Notes: a model not told the origin generated them from the letters alone. Counted from the stretch's first letter, positions 23,955-33,192 are shown. The stretch is 64,000 nucleotides of DNA from Alishewanella longhuensis (GCF_014653435.1 NZ_BNAO01000005.1:30920-94919), one strand, 5' to 3'. A program made the numbers and translations.

Positions 23955-26900
23955 ATGCGCCTTCTTAAACCCAGTTTACTGACTTTAGCCCTTAGCAGCC
24001 TAAGTCTATTCGCCAACGAGCCAGCGTCCACCTGGCAGGTCAACGCACCTTTGGGTGAATTTAGCAGCGTTGATATACAGGTCCAGCAAGGTAGTTGGAT
24101 GAATGTGAACGTCAGCCCCGATGGCAAAACTGTCGTCTTTGACCTACTCGGCGATATTTATACGATGCCCATTACAGGTGGCGCGGCCACTGCTCTAACC
24201 GCAGATATCGCCTGGAATATGCAGCCAGTATTCAGTCCAGACGGCAAATATATCGCTTTTACCTCTGACCGGGATGGCGGCGACAATATCTGGATAATGG
24301 ATGCAGATGGTCAAAATTCCCGCGCTGTCACTAAAGAAACTTTTCGGTTACTCAATAGCCCGGCCTGGAGCCCAGACGGACAATTTATTGTCGCCCGTAA
24401 GCATTTTACCGCCAGTCGCTCTTTGGGCGCCGGTGAAGTCTGGCAGTATCATATAAGCGGCGGCACCGGTGTGATGCTGACTGAACGCCCGAATGATCAA
24501 AAAGATTTAGGTGAACCCGCTTTTTCACCTGACGGCAATTTTATTTACTTTTCACAAGACGATACCCCAGGTAAAACCTTCCATTACAGTAAAGACTCGG
24601 AAGCCGGCATCTATACCATTAAGCGCTTTGAACGTTCAACCGGTGATATAGACGTAATTTTAGCCGGTGCTGGTGGTGCGATACGCCCTACTCCCTCACC
24701 TGACGGCAAGTACCTGGCCTATATTCGCCGGGTCGATTTTCAAAGTACCTTATTTTTATACGACTTAACCAGTGGCGAACATATTAAGCTCTATGACGGT
24801 TTAGATAGAGATATGCAAGAAACCTGGGCCATTCATGGCGTCTACCCTACCTTAAGCTGGACACCAGACAATAGCAGTTTAGTGTTTTGGGCCGGTGGCG
24901 AGATCAAGCGCCTGACTATTGCCAATAAACAGGTGAGTACTATCCCTTTCAGGGTGAACGCCAGCAAGCAAATTCAAACAGCGCTGAGGGTGCAACAAGA
25001 TTTAGATCAAGAACAGCTTGATGTAAAAATGCTGCGCTTTGTGCAAGTATCACCCGATGGTAAACAAGCCGTTTTTACTGCCTTAGGACATCTCTATATT
25101 AGCGATCTAAAAGATCCTAAACCACGGCGTCTAACCCGCCAAAATACTGACTTTGAATTTTATCCACAGTTCTCCCGCGACGGTCGTGAACTGGTTTATG
25201 TGACTTGGAATGATCAGACCCAGGGAGCAGTAAACATTCTAAATTTACGCAACAACAGAGTCACCAAACTCACTTCAGATCCCGGTAAATATATAGAGCC
25301 GACTTTTAGCCCTGATGGCAAAACGGTGGTGTACCGCAAAATTGGTGCCGGTAGCTTGCTACCCAAGCAATGGTCATTAAATACCGGTCTTTACAAGGTC
25401 AGTAGCCGTGGCGGCCCTGCCGAGCTAATTGCCCGCAACGGCCGCGCGCCGATGTTTGGCGCAACAAATGACAAAGTCTATGCGATGGATTTTGGTACCA
25501 GCCCGCGCCTGATTAGCATTGATATGACCAAGCATACCCAGCAAACCCTGTATACGGCTAAGTTTGGTACCGAATTTAAACTCTCTCCCGACGGCAAATA
25601 CCTGGCGTTTGCTGATCGCTTCAAAATCTTTGTCACGCCGTTTATCGAGCGCGGCAGACCGATAGATATTGGTGCCAATGATAAGCAGCTGCCGGTAAAA
25701 CAGTTGTCCGTGCGTGCAGGCGAATATATTAGCTGGCATGCCGACAGTAATATGCTTTATTGGAGCCTGGGGCCGGAGCTCTATCAAGCCAGCACTAGCG
25801 GGCTTTTTAGCGCCAAGAGTGCCGACGACGTAGCTGCCGCGCATGAGAGTATTCACTTGGGTTTTAAAGCACCGGTCGACTATCCGCGGGGTCTTGTGGC
25901 CTTTGTTGGTGGTCAGGTAATCACCATGAAAGGCGATGAAGTGTTGCAAAACGCCGTAGTCCTGGTGGAAAACAATAAAATTAAGGCGGTGGGCACTCAG
26001 GCAGAAATCAGCATCCCTGCTAACGCCAGAGTTTTTGATATCACTGGTAAAACGCTAATGCCGGGGTTATTTGATGCACATGCCCATGGCAGTCAGGGCG
26101 TGCAACAAATTACCCCACAACAAAATTGGCAAAACTATGCCGGTTTAACCTTTGGTGTAACCAGCATCCATGATCCTTCTAACGATACCTGGGAGATCTT
26201 TAGCGCCAGCGAGCTGCAGCGCAGCGGGCAAATTGTCGGACCGCGGATATTTTCTACCGGCACTATTTTATACGGGGCCGAGGGTGCAGGTTATACCTCG
26301 CATATTGATAGCCTGGAAGATGCGAAATTTCACCTTAGCCGTTTGCAAAAAGCTGGCGCCTTTAGTGTAAAAAGCTATAACCAGCCAAGACGCAATCAAC
26401 GCCAGCAAGTGATCCAGGCCGCCCGCGAACTCAATATGATGGTGGTGCCCGAAGGTGGCTCGCTAATGCAGCACAATCTGACGATGATTGTCGATGGCCA
26501 TACCACCATTGAACACGCCCTGCCCGCGGCTAAAGTCTATGATGATATTAAGCAACTGTGGCAAGCCAGTGGCACAGCTTACACACCAACTTTAAATGTG
26601 GCTTATGGTGGCATTTGGGGAGAAAACTATTGGTATGATAAAACCGAGGTTTGGAAACATCCGCGCTTAAGCCGTTACGTGCCCATGGATCAGCTAGCAC
26701 CACGCAGCATGCGCCGGCCAACTGCTCCTGAGCATCATTACAACCACTTTAATGTAGTAAAAACAGCCGATGAACTAAAACAGGTTGGCGTAATAGCCAA
26801 TATTGGTGCCCATGGGCAACGGGAAGGCTTAGGGGCACACTGGGAGATTTGGATGTTTGCCCAGGGTGGCATGACGCCGCTGGAAGCGCTGCGTACCGCC

Positions 26901-27131
26901 ACGTTAAATCCGGCGAAAACCTTCGGTATGGATCATCAGCTGGGCAGTATTGAACCGGGCAAACTCGCTGATTTAATCGTTATTGATGGCAATCCACTGG
27001 ATAATATCCGGATCACCGATCAAGTTATCTATACCATGGTCAATGGCCGATTATTTGATGCCGCTAGCATGCACGAAATTGGTCTGCGTGAACGCAAACG
27101 CCAACCCTTTTACTTCGAGCCAATGCAGTAA
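23955..27131 (+). CDS. TolB-type propeller/amidohydrolase fusion protein, secreted
   Basis: 1058 residues with a signal peptide ending LFA. Residues about 50-650 contain repeated SPDGK-type motifs (for example VSPDGKTVVF, FSPDGKYIAF, PSPDGKYLAY), the PD40/WD40-like blades of a TolB-like propeller. Residues about 690-1040 form an amidohydrolase: metal motif DAHAHG, a later IEHALPA histidine region, and the C-terminal SIEPGKLADLIVIDGNPL typical of imidazolonepropionase/dihydroorotase-like enzymes. It probably hydrolyses a cyclic amide or peptide-like bond outside the cytoplasm; the substrate cannot be told. It is a single gene. Confidence 0.88.
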   Translation: MRLLKPSLLTLALSSLSLFANEPASTWQVNAPLGEFSSVDIQVQQGSWMNVNVSPDGKTVVFDLLGDIYTMPITGGAATALTADIAWNMQPVFSPDGKYIAFTSDRDGGDNIWIMDADGQNSRAVTKETFRLLNSPAWSPDGQFIVARKHFTASRSLGAGEVWQYHISGGTGVMLTERPNDQKDLGEPAFSPDGNFIYFSQDDTPGKTFHYSKDSEAGIYTIKRFERSTGDIDVILAGAGGAIRPTPSPDGKYLAYIRRVDFQSTLFLYDLTSGEHIKLYDGLDRDMQETWAIHGVYPTLSWTPDNSSLVFWAGGEIKRLTIANKQVSTIPFRVNASKQIQTALRVQQDLDQEQLDVKMLRFVQVSPDGKQAVFTALGHLYISDLKDPKPRRLTRQNTDFEFYPQFSRDGRELVYVTWNDQTQGAVNILNLRNNRVTKLTSDPGKYIEPTFSPDGKTVVYRKIGAGSLLPKQWSLNTGLYKVSSRGGPAELIARNGRAPMFGATNDKVYAMDFGTSPRLISIDMTKHTQQTLYTAKFGTEFKLSPDGKYLAFADRFKIFVTPFIERGRPIDIGANDKQLPVKQLSVRAGEYISWHADSNMLYWSLGPELYQASTSGLFSAKSADDVAAAHESIHLGFKAPVDYPRGLVAFVGGQVITMKGDEVLQNAVVLVENNKIKAVGTQAEISIPANARVFDITGKTLMPGLFDAHAHGSQGVQQITPQQNWQNYAGLTFGVTSIHDPSNDTWEIFSASELQRSGQIVGPRIFSTGTILYGAEGAGYTSHIDSLEDAKFHLSRLQKAGAFSVKSYNQPRRNQRQQVIQAARELNMMVVPEGGSLMQHNLTMIVDGHTTIEHALPAAKVYDDIKQLWQASGTAYTPTLNVAYGGIWGENYWYDKTEVWKHPRLSRYVPMDQLAPRSMRRPTAPEHHYNHFNVVKTADELKQVGVIANIGAHGQREGLGAHWEIWMFAQGGMTPLEALRTATLNPAKTFGMDHQLGSIEPGKLADLIVIDGNPLDNIRITDQVIYTMVNGRLFDAASMHEIGLRERKRQPFYFEPMQ

Positions 27132-27140
27132 AAAGAAAGA

Positions 27141-27171
27141 TTGCCATGCTGCTGTGAAGGCAGCATGGCAA
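27141..27171. terminator. Strong hairpin after the amidohydrolase gene
   Basis: A perfect 12-bp stem TTGCCATGCTGC/GCAGCATGGCAA with a 7-nt loop, 10 nt after the stop. It lacks a T-run on the plus strand but has one on the minus strand (AAAAAGAAAGA precedes it), so its efficiency as a plus-strand terminator is uncertain. Confidence 0.5.
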
Positions 27172-27310
27172 CCAGTTATATCCTGTTCTGTAATGTTAAA
27201 AGCGCTGACCTAAATCAACTTTCCGCCAAAATTTAGTATTTCATTTTGTGCTTTTTGCTTTAGACTAACAGCAGTTAGCTTATCAAACTTTACCAGTAAA
27301 AGGACCCCAG

Positions 27311-28786
27311 GTGCTGCAGCCATTTTTACATCAGCTACTACATGCGCTAAAAAACCTGCTGCCTATTGTGCTGGTTGTGTTGTTCTTTCAGCTTATTATC
27401 TTTCAAAGTGTTCCCTCCAATCCCATCAGCATCGCCATTGGTTTGTTTGTCGTCGCAATTGGCATTGCACTCTTTTTATTAGGTTTAGAATTAAGTATCT
27501 TTCCGGTGGGGAAAAATCTGGCAAACCAGTTTGCCCGCCGCGGCTCCTTACCGCTGTTAATGTTTTTCGGTTTTGCGATTGGTTTTGCTGCGGTGATTGC
27601 CGAACCGGCGCTGATTGCCGTAGCAGAGCAAGCACAGCTAATCAGTGATGGTCGGGTTGATGGTCTAACCCTTAGACTTATTGTCGCCACCTCCGTTGGC
27701 CTGGTGATGGCTCTGGGAGTGGTTCGTATTATTTTAGGCTGGCCAATCCATTGGTTAATGATTGGTGGCTATATTACCGTATTACTGGTCACGTTTTTTG
27801 CCCCAGAAGAGATAGTCGGCCTGGCTTACGATTCAGGTGGTGTTACCACTAACATTGTTACCGTTCCGCTAATTGCTGCCCTGGGTTTAGGTTTAGCGAG
27901 TTCAATTAAAGGCCGTAACCCGCTAACCGACGGTTTTGGCCTAGTCGCGCTTGCCGTCATGGTGCCGATGATCAGTGTGCAACTCTATGGTATTTGGGTA
28001 TACCAATTTAGTACGGCAGCAACCCTAGTGATATCCGAAGCCGGCCCGAGTACTATCCACTGGTTATTAAAGGCGATTATCGATCTCGCTACCATGGTTA
28101 AAGATATCTTACCGATGATTTTAGTGGTGCTCGTTTTTCAATACCTTATTTTGCGCCGGCCGCTGGCAAATCCGCTTAAAGTCACCCTTGGTTTTGTGAT
28201 GGTCTTGTTTGGCCTGTATGCCTTTGTGCTAGGTTTAAAACTCGGGCTCTTTCCGGTAGGTGCGCTAATGGCCGAGCAACTGATTAATCGGGGAATGAAC
28301 AGCCTGATCCTGTTATTTGCCTTTATGATTGGCTTTGCCACCACCATGGCTGAACCCGCCTTGATTGCCATTGGTAATCAGGCCGAGGAAGCGGCTAAAG
28401 GTAAGTTAAAAGGTTCAGTAATTCGCCTAATTGTTGCCTTAGGTGTGGCTATAGGTATTACGGTTGGTGTATATCGTATTATCAGTGGTGACTCTATTCA
28501 CTACTATATTATGGCCGGTTACGCGCTGGTGGTAATACTGACAGCCTTTGCCCCTAAATATATTATCGCCTTGGCGTTTGACCTCGGTGGTGTTACCACC
28601 TCAGAGGTTACAGTGCCGCTGGTAACAGCCTTAGGTATTGGCCTGGCGTCGGCGATTGAAGGGCGCAATGTGTTAATTGATGGCTTTGGTTTAATTGCCT
28701 TTGCCTCTATTTTTCCTATTATCACGGTTATGCTGTATGCCATCGCCGTAGAACATTTTAGTCAACTCAGGAGTGCTGCAGCGTGA
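27311..28786 (+). CDS. DUF1538 membrane protein, internally duplicated
   Basis: 491 residues and about 12 membrane helices arranged as two homologous halves. The pairs are clear: PIVLVVLFFQLIIF with PMILVVLVFQYLIL, FPVG in both, AEPALIAVAEQA with AEPALIAIGNQA, and SGGVTTNIVTVPL with LGGVTTSEVTVPL. The duplicated GGVTT motif and the re-entrant-looking AEPA segments suggest a transporter. No substrate is known for DUF1538. The GTG at 27311 follows AAAGGACC. It overlaps a PII-like gene by 4 nt, which suggests regulation of transport by a PII-type sensor. Confidence 0.8.
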   Translation: MLQPFLHQLLHALKNLLPIVLVVLFFQLIIFQSVPSNPISIAIGLFVVAIGIALFLLGLELSIFPVGKNLANQFARRGSLPLLMFFGFAIGFAAVIAEPALIAVAEQAQLISDGRVDGLTLRLIVATSVGLVMALGVVRIILGWPIHWLMIGGYITVLLVTFFAPEEIVGLAYDSGGVTTNIVTVPLIAALGLGLASSIKGRNPLTDGFGLVALAVMVPMISVQLYGIWVYQFSTAATLVISEAGPSTIHWLLKAIIDLATMVKDILPMILVVLVFQYLILRRPLANPLKVTLGFVMVLFGLYAFVLGLKLGLFPVGALMAEQLINRGMNSLILLFAFMIGFATTMAEPALIAIGNQAEEAAKGKLKGSVIRLIVALGVAIGITVGVYRIISGDSIHYYIMAGYALVVILTAFAPKYIIALAFDLGGVTTSEVTVPLVTALGIGLASAIEGRNVLIDGFGLIAFASIFPIITVMLYAIAVEHFSQLRSAAA

Positions 28787-29130
28787 AATTTTCTGCCATT
28801 GTCGTCATAGCGCCAGAAGAACTGGAACAACAAGCTATTGACGATGCAAAAGCGGCTGGCGCCACCGGTATTACCATTTTGTCCGGTCGCGGTATCGGCG
28901 GCGAAGTAAAGAAAACTTTTTTTGGTATGACCTTTGAAGGTAGTCAATCAGTACTGTTAATGGTCGTTGCCAAGCATCTGTCGATGCCTATTTTAAAAAA
29001 GATGCAACAGGTCCTGGTTGAAGACGGTAAATCTCGAGGTATTGCCTTTACCGTGCCCATTGATCACCTCACAGGTTTAGATATGGGTCAGGTGATGAAG
29101 TTTGAACAACATCTGCGTGAGCAGGATTAG
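28783..29130 (+). CDS. PII-like signalling protein
   Basis: 115 residues with the ferredoxin-like PII fold pattern: a first strand MKFSAIVVIAP, a helix, the loop region ILSGRGIGGEVKKTFFGMTFEG in the T-loop position, and the C-terminal IDHLTGLDM segment. The uridylylated tyrosine context of GlnB/GlnK is not present, so classic nitrogen control by GlnD is unlikely. It starts at a GTG overlapping the DUF1538 stop (GTGA). It probably controls the DUF1538 protein by binding a nucleotide; the ligand is unknown. Confidence 0.82.
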   Translation: MKFSAIVVIAPEELEQQAIDDAKAAGATGITILSGRGIGGEVKKTFFGMTFEGSQSVLLMVVAKHLSMPILKKMQQVLVEDGKSRGIAFTVPIDHLTGLDMGQVMKFEQHLREQD

Positions 29131-29139
29131 GAGCGAGCA

Positions 29140-29535
29140 ATGTCTTTAAAACTAGTACAAGATTTGATGGTAACTCAGGTCATCACTATCTCACCTTTTA
29201 GTAGCTTGCGTGAAGCCCTGAGCTTAATGAAGAAGCATAATATCAAATCTTTAGTGGTGGATAGGCAAAATGAACATGACGCCTATGGCCTCATTACCTA
29301 CACCAATGTACTTAAAACCATTATCGCCGAAGAAGGCGATATTGATTTGATTAATGTTTATGATGTTTGTGTAAAACCTGCTATTACTGTCAGCCCTAAG
29401 TTAGCGGTTAAACACGCAGCGGCAATGATGAGTCAACATCGGCTCAAACGCCTGCTGGTTACCAGTGATAACCAACTGGTTGGCTTATTGGCAATGGACG
29501 ATCTAGTCTCTGACATCCTGAGCTTAATTGAGTAA
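29140..29535 (+). CDS. CBS-domain-pair protein
   Basis: 131 residues made of two CBS motifs: residues about 5-60 (VTQVITISPFSSLREALSLM) and 70-130 (VKPAITVSPKLAVKHAAAMM, then LVGLLAMDDLV). CBS pairs bind adenosine nucleotides such as AMP, ATP or SAM and act as energy sensors. It starts 9 nt after the PII-like gene and ends the operon. It shares the typical design of a regulatory subunit; here the likely client is the DUF1538 membrane protein (inference). Confidence 0.88.
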   Translation: MSLKLVQDLMVTQVITISPFSSLREALSLMKKHNIKSLVVDRQNEHDAYGLITYTNVLKTIIAEEGDIDLINVYDVCVKPAITVSPKLAVKHAAAMMSQHRLKRLLVTSDNQLVGLLAMDDLVSDILSLIE

Positions 29536-29552
29536 CACCGGTTTCCTTGACA

Positions 29553-31016
29553 CTAACGGCTATACAATAGAATAAGCTGATTACGTTGCCCTTCGATATC
29601 TAAGCTGTCGAAGGGTAAGATTAAATCTTGTTTACCATCACCATTCAGATCCAACACTTTAACCCTGCTTGAATCTCGTGGTAAGGGTAACGCGACCCTA
29701 TCACTATTTCTGCTGAACAGGCGGCTTCTATCTGGTCCATAGAATCTTAATTCGCGCCCAGACTCACCCAACACCAGCGATTTACGGCCATCGCCATTCA
29801 GATCAATCAGCTCAAATAACGGCATATCAAACCGCAGATTACTAATACTGACATCGATCTTCGCTTGTTGTCTAAAGTCAGCTTTCGCTGCATAACGCCG
29901 CTGCTCTGACAGTAAGTAAAAATCGACATCTAAATTGGCACTGCCGCGCAGCAACACTCTAACAATAGTGCCGACACCAATTTTTGTGGTAGGAATATAG
30001 AAATCCCGGCGGCCATCACCGTTAAAATCCGCGATGACCACTTCAGTCGGCACCGAATCCAATACTATTTGGGTATCGGGTTCTGCAGTAAAAGTCAGCC
30101 CTGCTTCAGTTTGCTGCCCAAAATAAATCTCAAACCGGCTACTGCGCTCCAGCGCATCGGCTATTTGTTCTACATTCACTACTATATCAGGTAAGCCATC
30201 ACCATCTAAATCCTGAATAGACTCAAGGCTACGAATTTGCTGCCCAGTGTAACTTCGGCCGGCATCAGAACGCTGATCGGCTTCTTGTTCGGTTGATAAG
30301 GCAATAGGCCAACCAGGATCCGAAGCAATACTGTTAAAGCTGCCGTCCTTTGCTTGTAAAAAAACATCAAAACGCCCCTGCTGCACAAAGACTAAATCAA
30401 GTAAACCATCCTGATTCACATCCAGCACATAATGGCGGCGGCCGGTATAATCAGCGCGATTATTATTCCAGGTTTGTACCCGAGCAGACACTGCTAAAGG
30501 ATAGTGCTGAAAACTGCCATCACTTTGCTGCCGATAGAGGTGTGTCACCTCAAAATCTGGAATAAGCAAATCGGTTAAACCACTGCCAAGGTCGACACCA
30601 AGGTTACGCTGGCGCAAACGCACCGCATCGGCCACCCGGAAAATAGACGGCGTCGCTACTAGCAAGCGAGCATCTGCTGTGCCCTCATTTGGGTGATGGT
30701 AAATACCGTCAGTAGCCAGCATAATAAGTTGCGGGCTGGCAAAGCCTGCCAACTTTACCGTGTCAAAGAACTGCGCCTTACTGGGGAGTTGTAATACTGT
30801 GGTACTAAAATCAGTTAAATTGACTGCAGTGAGCCAACGTTCATACTGACTAAAACCTGAAACCAGTAAGTGTTGCTCGTCTAGCAACACTAAACTGCCA
30901 TTGGCCGGATGTGCCAGTGGCACCTGCACTTTATCCATTTCGAATGCGTTGACGCTACCAGCAGCAATACTGCCTAGACCAAGGGAAAACACTAAGAGTG
31001 CAAAGTAATGACGCAT
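29553..31016 (-). CDS. Secreted FG-GAP/VCBS repeat protein
   Basis: 487 residues with a signal peptide (about 24 residues). Five calcium-binding-type motifs are visible: DVNQDGLLDL, DLDGDGLPDI, DFNGDGRRDF, DLNGDGRKSL and DLNGDGKQDL. These are FG-GAP blades of an integrin-alpha-like propeller. Such proteins are extracytoplasmic and commonly take part in surface contact or in polysaccharide binding, but no ligand can be predicted. It converges on the CBS gene with a 17-nt gap, too short for a hairpin terminator. Confidence 0.85.
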   Translation of the reverse strand: MRHYFALLVFSLGLGSIAAGSVNAFEMDKVQVPLAHPANGSLVLLDEQHLLVSGFSQYERWLTAVNLTDFSTTVLQLPSKAQFFDTVKLAGFASPQLIMLATDGIYHHPNEGTADARLLVATPSIFRVADAVRLRQRNLGVDLGSGLTDLLIPDFEVTHLYRQQSDGSFQHYPLAVSARVQTWNNNRADYTGRRHYVLDVNQDGLLDLVFVQQGRFDVFLQAKDGSFNSIASDPGWPIALSTEQEADQRSDAGRSYTGQQIRSLESIQDLDGDGLPDIVVNVEQIADALERSSRFEIYFGQQTEAGLTFTAEPDTQIVLDSVPTEVVIADFNGDGRRDFYIPTTKIGVGTIVRVLLRGSANLDVDFYLLSEQRRYAAKADFRQQAKIDVSISNLRFDMPLFELIDLNGDGRKSLVLGESGRELRFYGPDRSRLFSRNSDRVALPLPRDSSRVKVLDLNGDGKQDLILPFDSLDIEGQRNQLILLYSR

Positions 31017-31191
31017 TGATAATCCTATAATCTCGAAAATAGCCTAACGGCTAATACCATGATATTAACGTTAAATACAAGCAAATGGATCTGCATGGAA
31101 ACGAGCAGCGCCTTATTATCAATGCGCGTTAAAGCTTAAATATGCCAAGACGGGAAGCGGCAAGAAAGAGGGAAAACCAGTGGTTAAAGCA

Positions 31192-31215
31192 AGAGCCTGA
31201 GAGGAGTCAGGCTCT
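31192..31215 (-). terminator. Probable terminator of the second DUF3718 gene
   Basis: A 9-bp stem AGAGCCTGA/TCAGGCTCT with a 6-nt loop, followed on the minus strand by TGCTTTAA. It lies 22 nt after the stop of the minus-strand DUF3718 gene. Confidence 0.5.
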
Positions 31216-31236
31216 GAAAATCTGTTATGTTACAAC

Positions 31237-31590
31237 TTACTCGCCAAGCCGGGTCTTAATAATATTGACTAAAGGACTGTCGGCGAAACCATTTGCAGAG
31301 GCCCAACCATCATAGCCAGACTCTGCTAATACTTTTGCCGGCATCTGTTTCACGATAAAAGTACCGGTATCCAGCGCATCATTACGTATGGCTAACTGCA
31401 ATAAACTTTCATTATTACAACGAATACCAGCATAGATATTGCGCATATTGAGTTTATTGTCAGACAACACTTTACGAACCTGATTGCGGTTATCTTGCGC
31501 CACAAAAGAACACAAAGACGTTGCGATCTGGTCTTGTGCTATTGCAGAAGAAGTAAACACTAACCCTGCGATTATTAATAGTTTTTTCAT
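31237..31590 (-). CDS. Secreted DUF3718-family protein, second copy
   Basis: 117 residues with a signal peptide ending AIAQ. It is a paralogue of the protein at 23310: both have an early SxC-x-FVA/YVA helix, LSDN followed by an aromatic-containing turn, the pair of cysteines spaced 31 residues apart (27 and 58 here), and GFADSP near the end. Overall identity is moderate, so the duplication is old. Only about 75 nt separate it from the sugar acetyltransferase gene upstream, with no riboswitch, so it is regulated differently. Confidence 0.8.
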   Translation of the reverse strand: MKKLLIIAGLVFTSSAIAQDQIATSLCSFVAQDNRNQVRKVLSDNKLNMRNIYAGIRCNNESLLQLAIRNDALDTGTFIVKQMPAKVLAESGYDGWASANGFADSPLVNIIKTRLGE

Positions 31591-31665
31591 AGCTTTTCTC
31601 TACCGTTGTTATTCGCGTTACTATTATAGCCAGAGTTAAACAGATTAGCAGTAGCACACTAAAAT

Positions 31666-32223
31666 TTAGTTATTGAGCATCCTGATCAACTTTGCCGGAT
31701 TACCGCCATAAAGCCCATCAGCGGCAAGATCCTGAGTTACCACAGCCCCGGCGGCAACCACGGCTCTGTTACCAATAGTCACCCCAGGACAAACAATCAC
31801 GCCGCCACCCAACCACACATCATCACCAATAGTGATGGGATTTGCCTGCTCGATACCAGTGCGTCGCGTTACTGCGTCAAGCGGGTGATTTACAGTATAC
31901 AACTGCACTGCGGGGCCAAAAAAGGCATTGTTACCAATAGTAATAGTAGCCACATCTAGTAACACACAATTGAAATTAAAAAAAACGTTGTCGCCTACAT
32001 GGATATGTTTCCCATAGTCACAAAAAAATGGCGGCTCAATAAACAATTGCTGCCCCACTGTGCCCAGCAACTCTGCCAATAACAGGCGACGTTGCTTATG
32101 ATGGCTGGCTCCGGTGCTATTGTATTTAGTACAGTTTTCACGGCTTTTCAGCCGCAATTGCCGTAACTCCGCATCCAATGGGTTATACCATTGGCCTGCC
32201 AACATTTTTTCGTATTCAGTCAT
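31666..32223 (-). CDS. Sugar O-acetyltransferase (maltose acetyltransferase family)
   Basis: 185 residues. The N-terminal MAC domain contains the typical EKMLAGQWYNPLDAEL opening, followed by left-handed beta-helix hexapeptide repeats and the catalytic histidine region YTVNHPLDAVTRRTG. The enzyme transfers acetyl from acetyl-CoA to maltose, glucose or related sugars (Maa, LacA, NodL group). Length matches E. coli Maa (183). The true acceptor cannot be decided from sequence. Confidence 0.92.
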   Translation of the reverse strand: MTEYEKMLAGQWYNPLDAELRQLRLKSRENCTKYNSTGASHHKQRRLLLAELLGTVGQQLFIEPPFFCDYGKHIHVGDNVFFNFNCVLLDVATITIGNNAFFGPAVQLYTVNHPLDAVTRRTGIEQANPITIGDDVWLGGGVIVCPGVTIGNRAVVAAGAVVTQDLAADGLYGGNPAKLIRMLNN

Positions 32224-32288
32224 AGCTAAAACACCTTAGTGATTCTTTGCAGTGTGCCACGGCCATGTTTTCACCTAGTCACACCCAC

Positions 32289-32317
32289 AAAAAAGCCCTG
32301 GGCATAACCACAGGGCT
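32289..32317 (-). terminator. Rho-independent terminator of the astA-DUF1338 unit
   Basis: On the minus strand a 7-bp stem AGCCCTG/CAGGGCT with a 10-nt loop is followed by a run of six Ts. It lies 22 nt after the DUF1338 stop. Confidence 0.8.
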
Positions 32318-32339
32318 AAGGTTGGGAGTATAACAATAA

Positions 32340-33143
32340 TTAGCGCGCGTTGGTGCTTTCGAAAATTTTGTCGGCCGAAGCTGCAACAAAACCCGTGTAC
32401 AGGGCACCATTAGGCAGGGTATAGCGGCGGGCAAATTCATAAAAACAACTTGGAATATGCGCATCACCATCACTAAAGGCAACAGGTACTATGTCTGCCA
32501 GGGTAGAAGATTGCTCTAAATAGACTTCAGGCGTACCTTTAATTTCGCCACCTGAGGTGTTAAGTAGGAAGCCCGCAGTTTTCAGCGCCTCATTAACTTG
32601 CTCAAGCGAACTGAAATTCTGTAAATAATTTACGCTTACTGTGAAATGGTTGGCACGGTAACCCCAGGCGGCAACCCAGGCGGCATATTCGCTTTCTGCC
32701 AATAAGCTTTCATAGGTCGCACGATCAACTTGCCAATGGGTACCAGAGTATAAGAAATTATCCGCCGTTACCGCCTCTTCCGGGATCTGCGCAACCAAGG
32801 ATTCGATGGTCGCTTTCAGCGACGGTGAGCATTGCTCTAACAGCAGCTCAGAGATAAATACCTTAGGTAAAGTACTGTCAGCATGTTCAAAATGTTTGGC
32901 GTACAATTTTTTCGCTTCGAAATGGTATTCGCCACACTCTTTGTACCCTAACGCCAAAAAGTGCGCCGCTAACTTTTCTAATGACACTTTCGGTAAATTA
33001 AAAGTGCGTAAAGCGATATGATCGTTAATCACATCATCTTGTTGTGATGAGCCCAATAATTCGTGTACTTTTTTTGTCGAAGGTGTTACCGACAAATAGT
33101 TCTGCCATAAATTTTCAAATAACGCTTTAACATCAGTATGCAT
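32340..33143 (-). CDS. DUF1338 2-oxoadipate dioxygenase/decarboxylase-like protein
   Basis: 267 residues. The frame opens at 33233, but AGAGGA precedes the ATG at 33143, which gives the normal family start. DUF1338 members are Fe(II) enzymes with a VOC-like fold; the longer HglS/YdcJ forms convert 2-oxoadipate to 2-hydroxyglutarate in lysine breakdown. Likely metal ligands lie in INDHIALRTF (His), the WGYRANHFTVSV segment (His) and an acidic residue near GEIKGTPEVYLEQSS. This short form is commonly linked to arginine succinyltransferase (ast) genes, as it is here (astA 50 nt upstream). Its role in arginine breakdown is not defined. Confidence 0.82.
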   Translation of the reverse strand: MHTDVKALFENLWQNYLSVTPSTKKVHELLGSSQQDDVINDHIALRTFNLPKVSLEKLAAHFLALGYKECGEYHFEAKKLYAKHFEHADSTLPKVFISELLLEQCSPSLKATIESLVAQIPEEAVTADNFLYSGTHWQVDRATYESLLAESEYAAWVAAWGYRANHFTVSVNYLQNFSSLEQVNEALKTAGFLLNTSGGEIKGTPEVYLEQSSTLADIVPVAFSDGDAHIPSCFYEFARRYTLPNGALYTGFVAASADKIFESTNAR

Positions 33144-33192
33144 TGCAAATCCTCTGTAGAATAACGCACTCATTTTATCAAAATGCGCAAGG

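Noticed and set aside
25425-25949. 174-codon minus-strand frame
   Set aside because: Antisense to the propeller-amidohydrolase gene, no recognisable domain or ribosome binding site.
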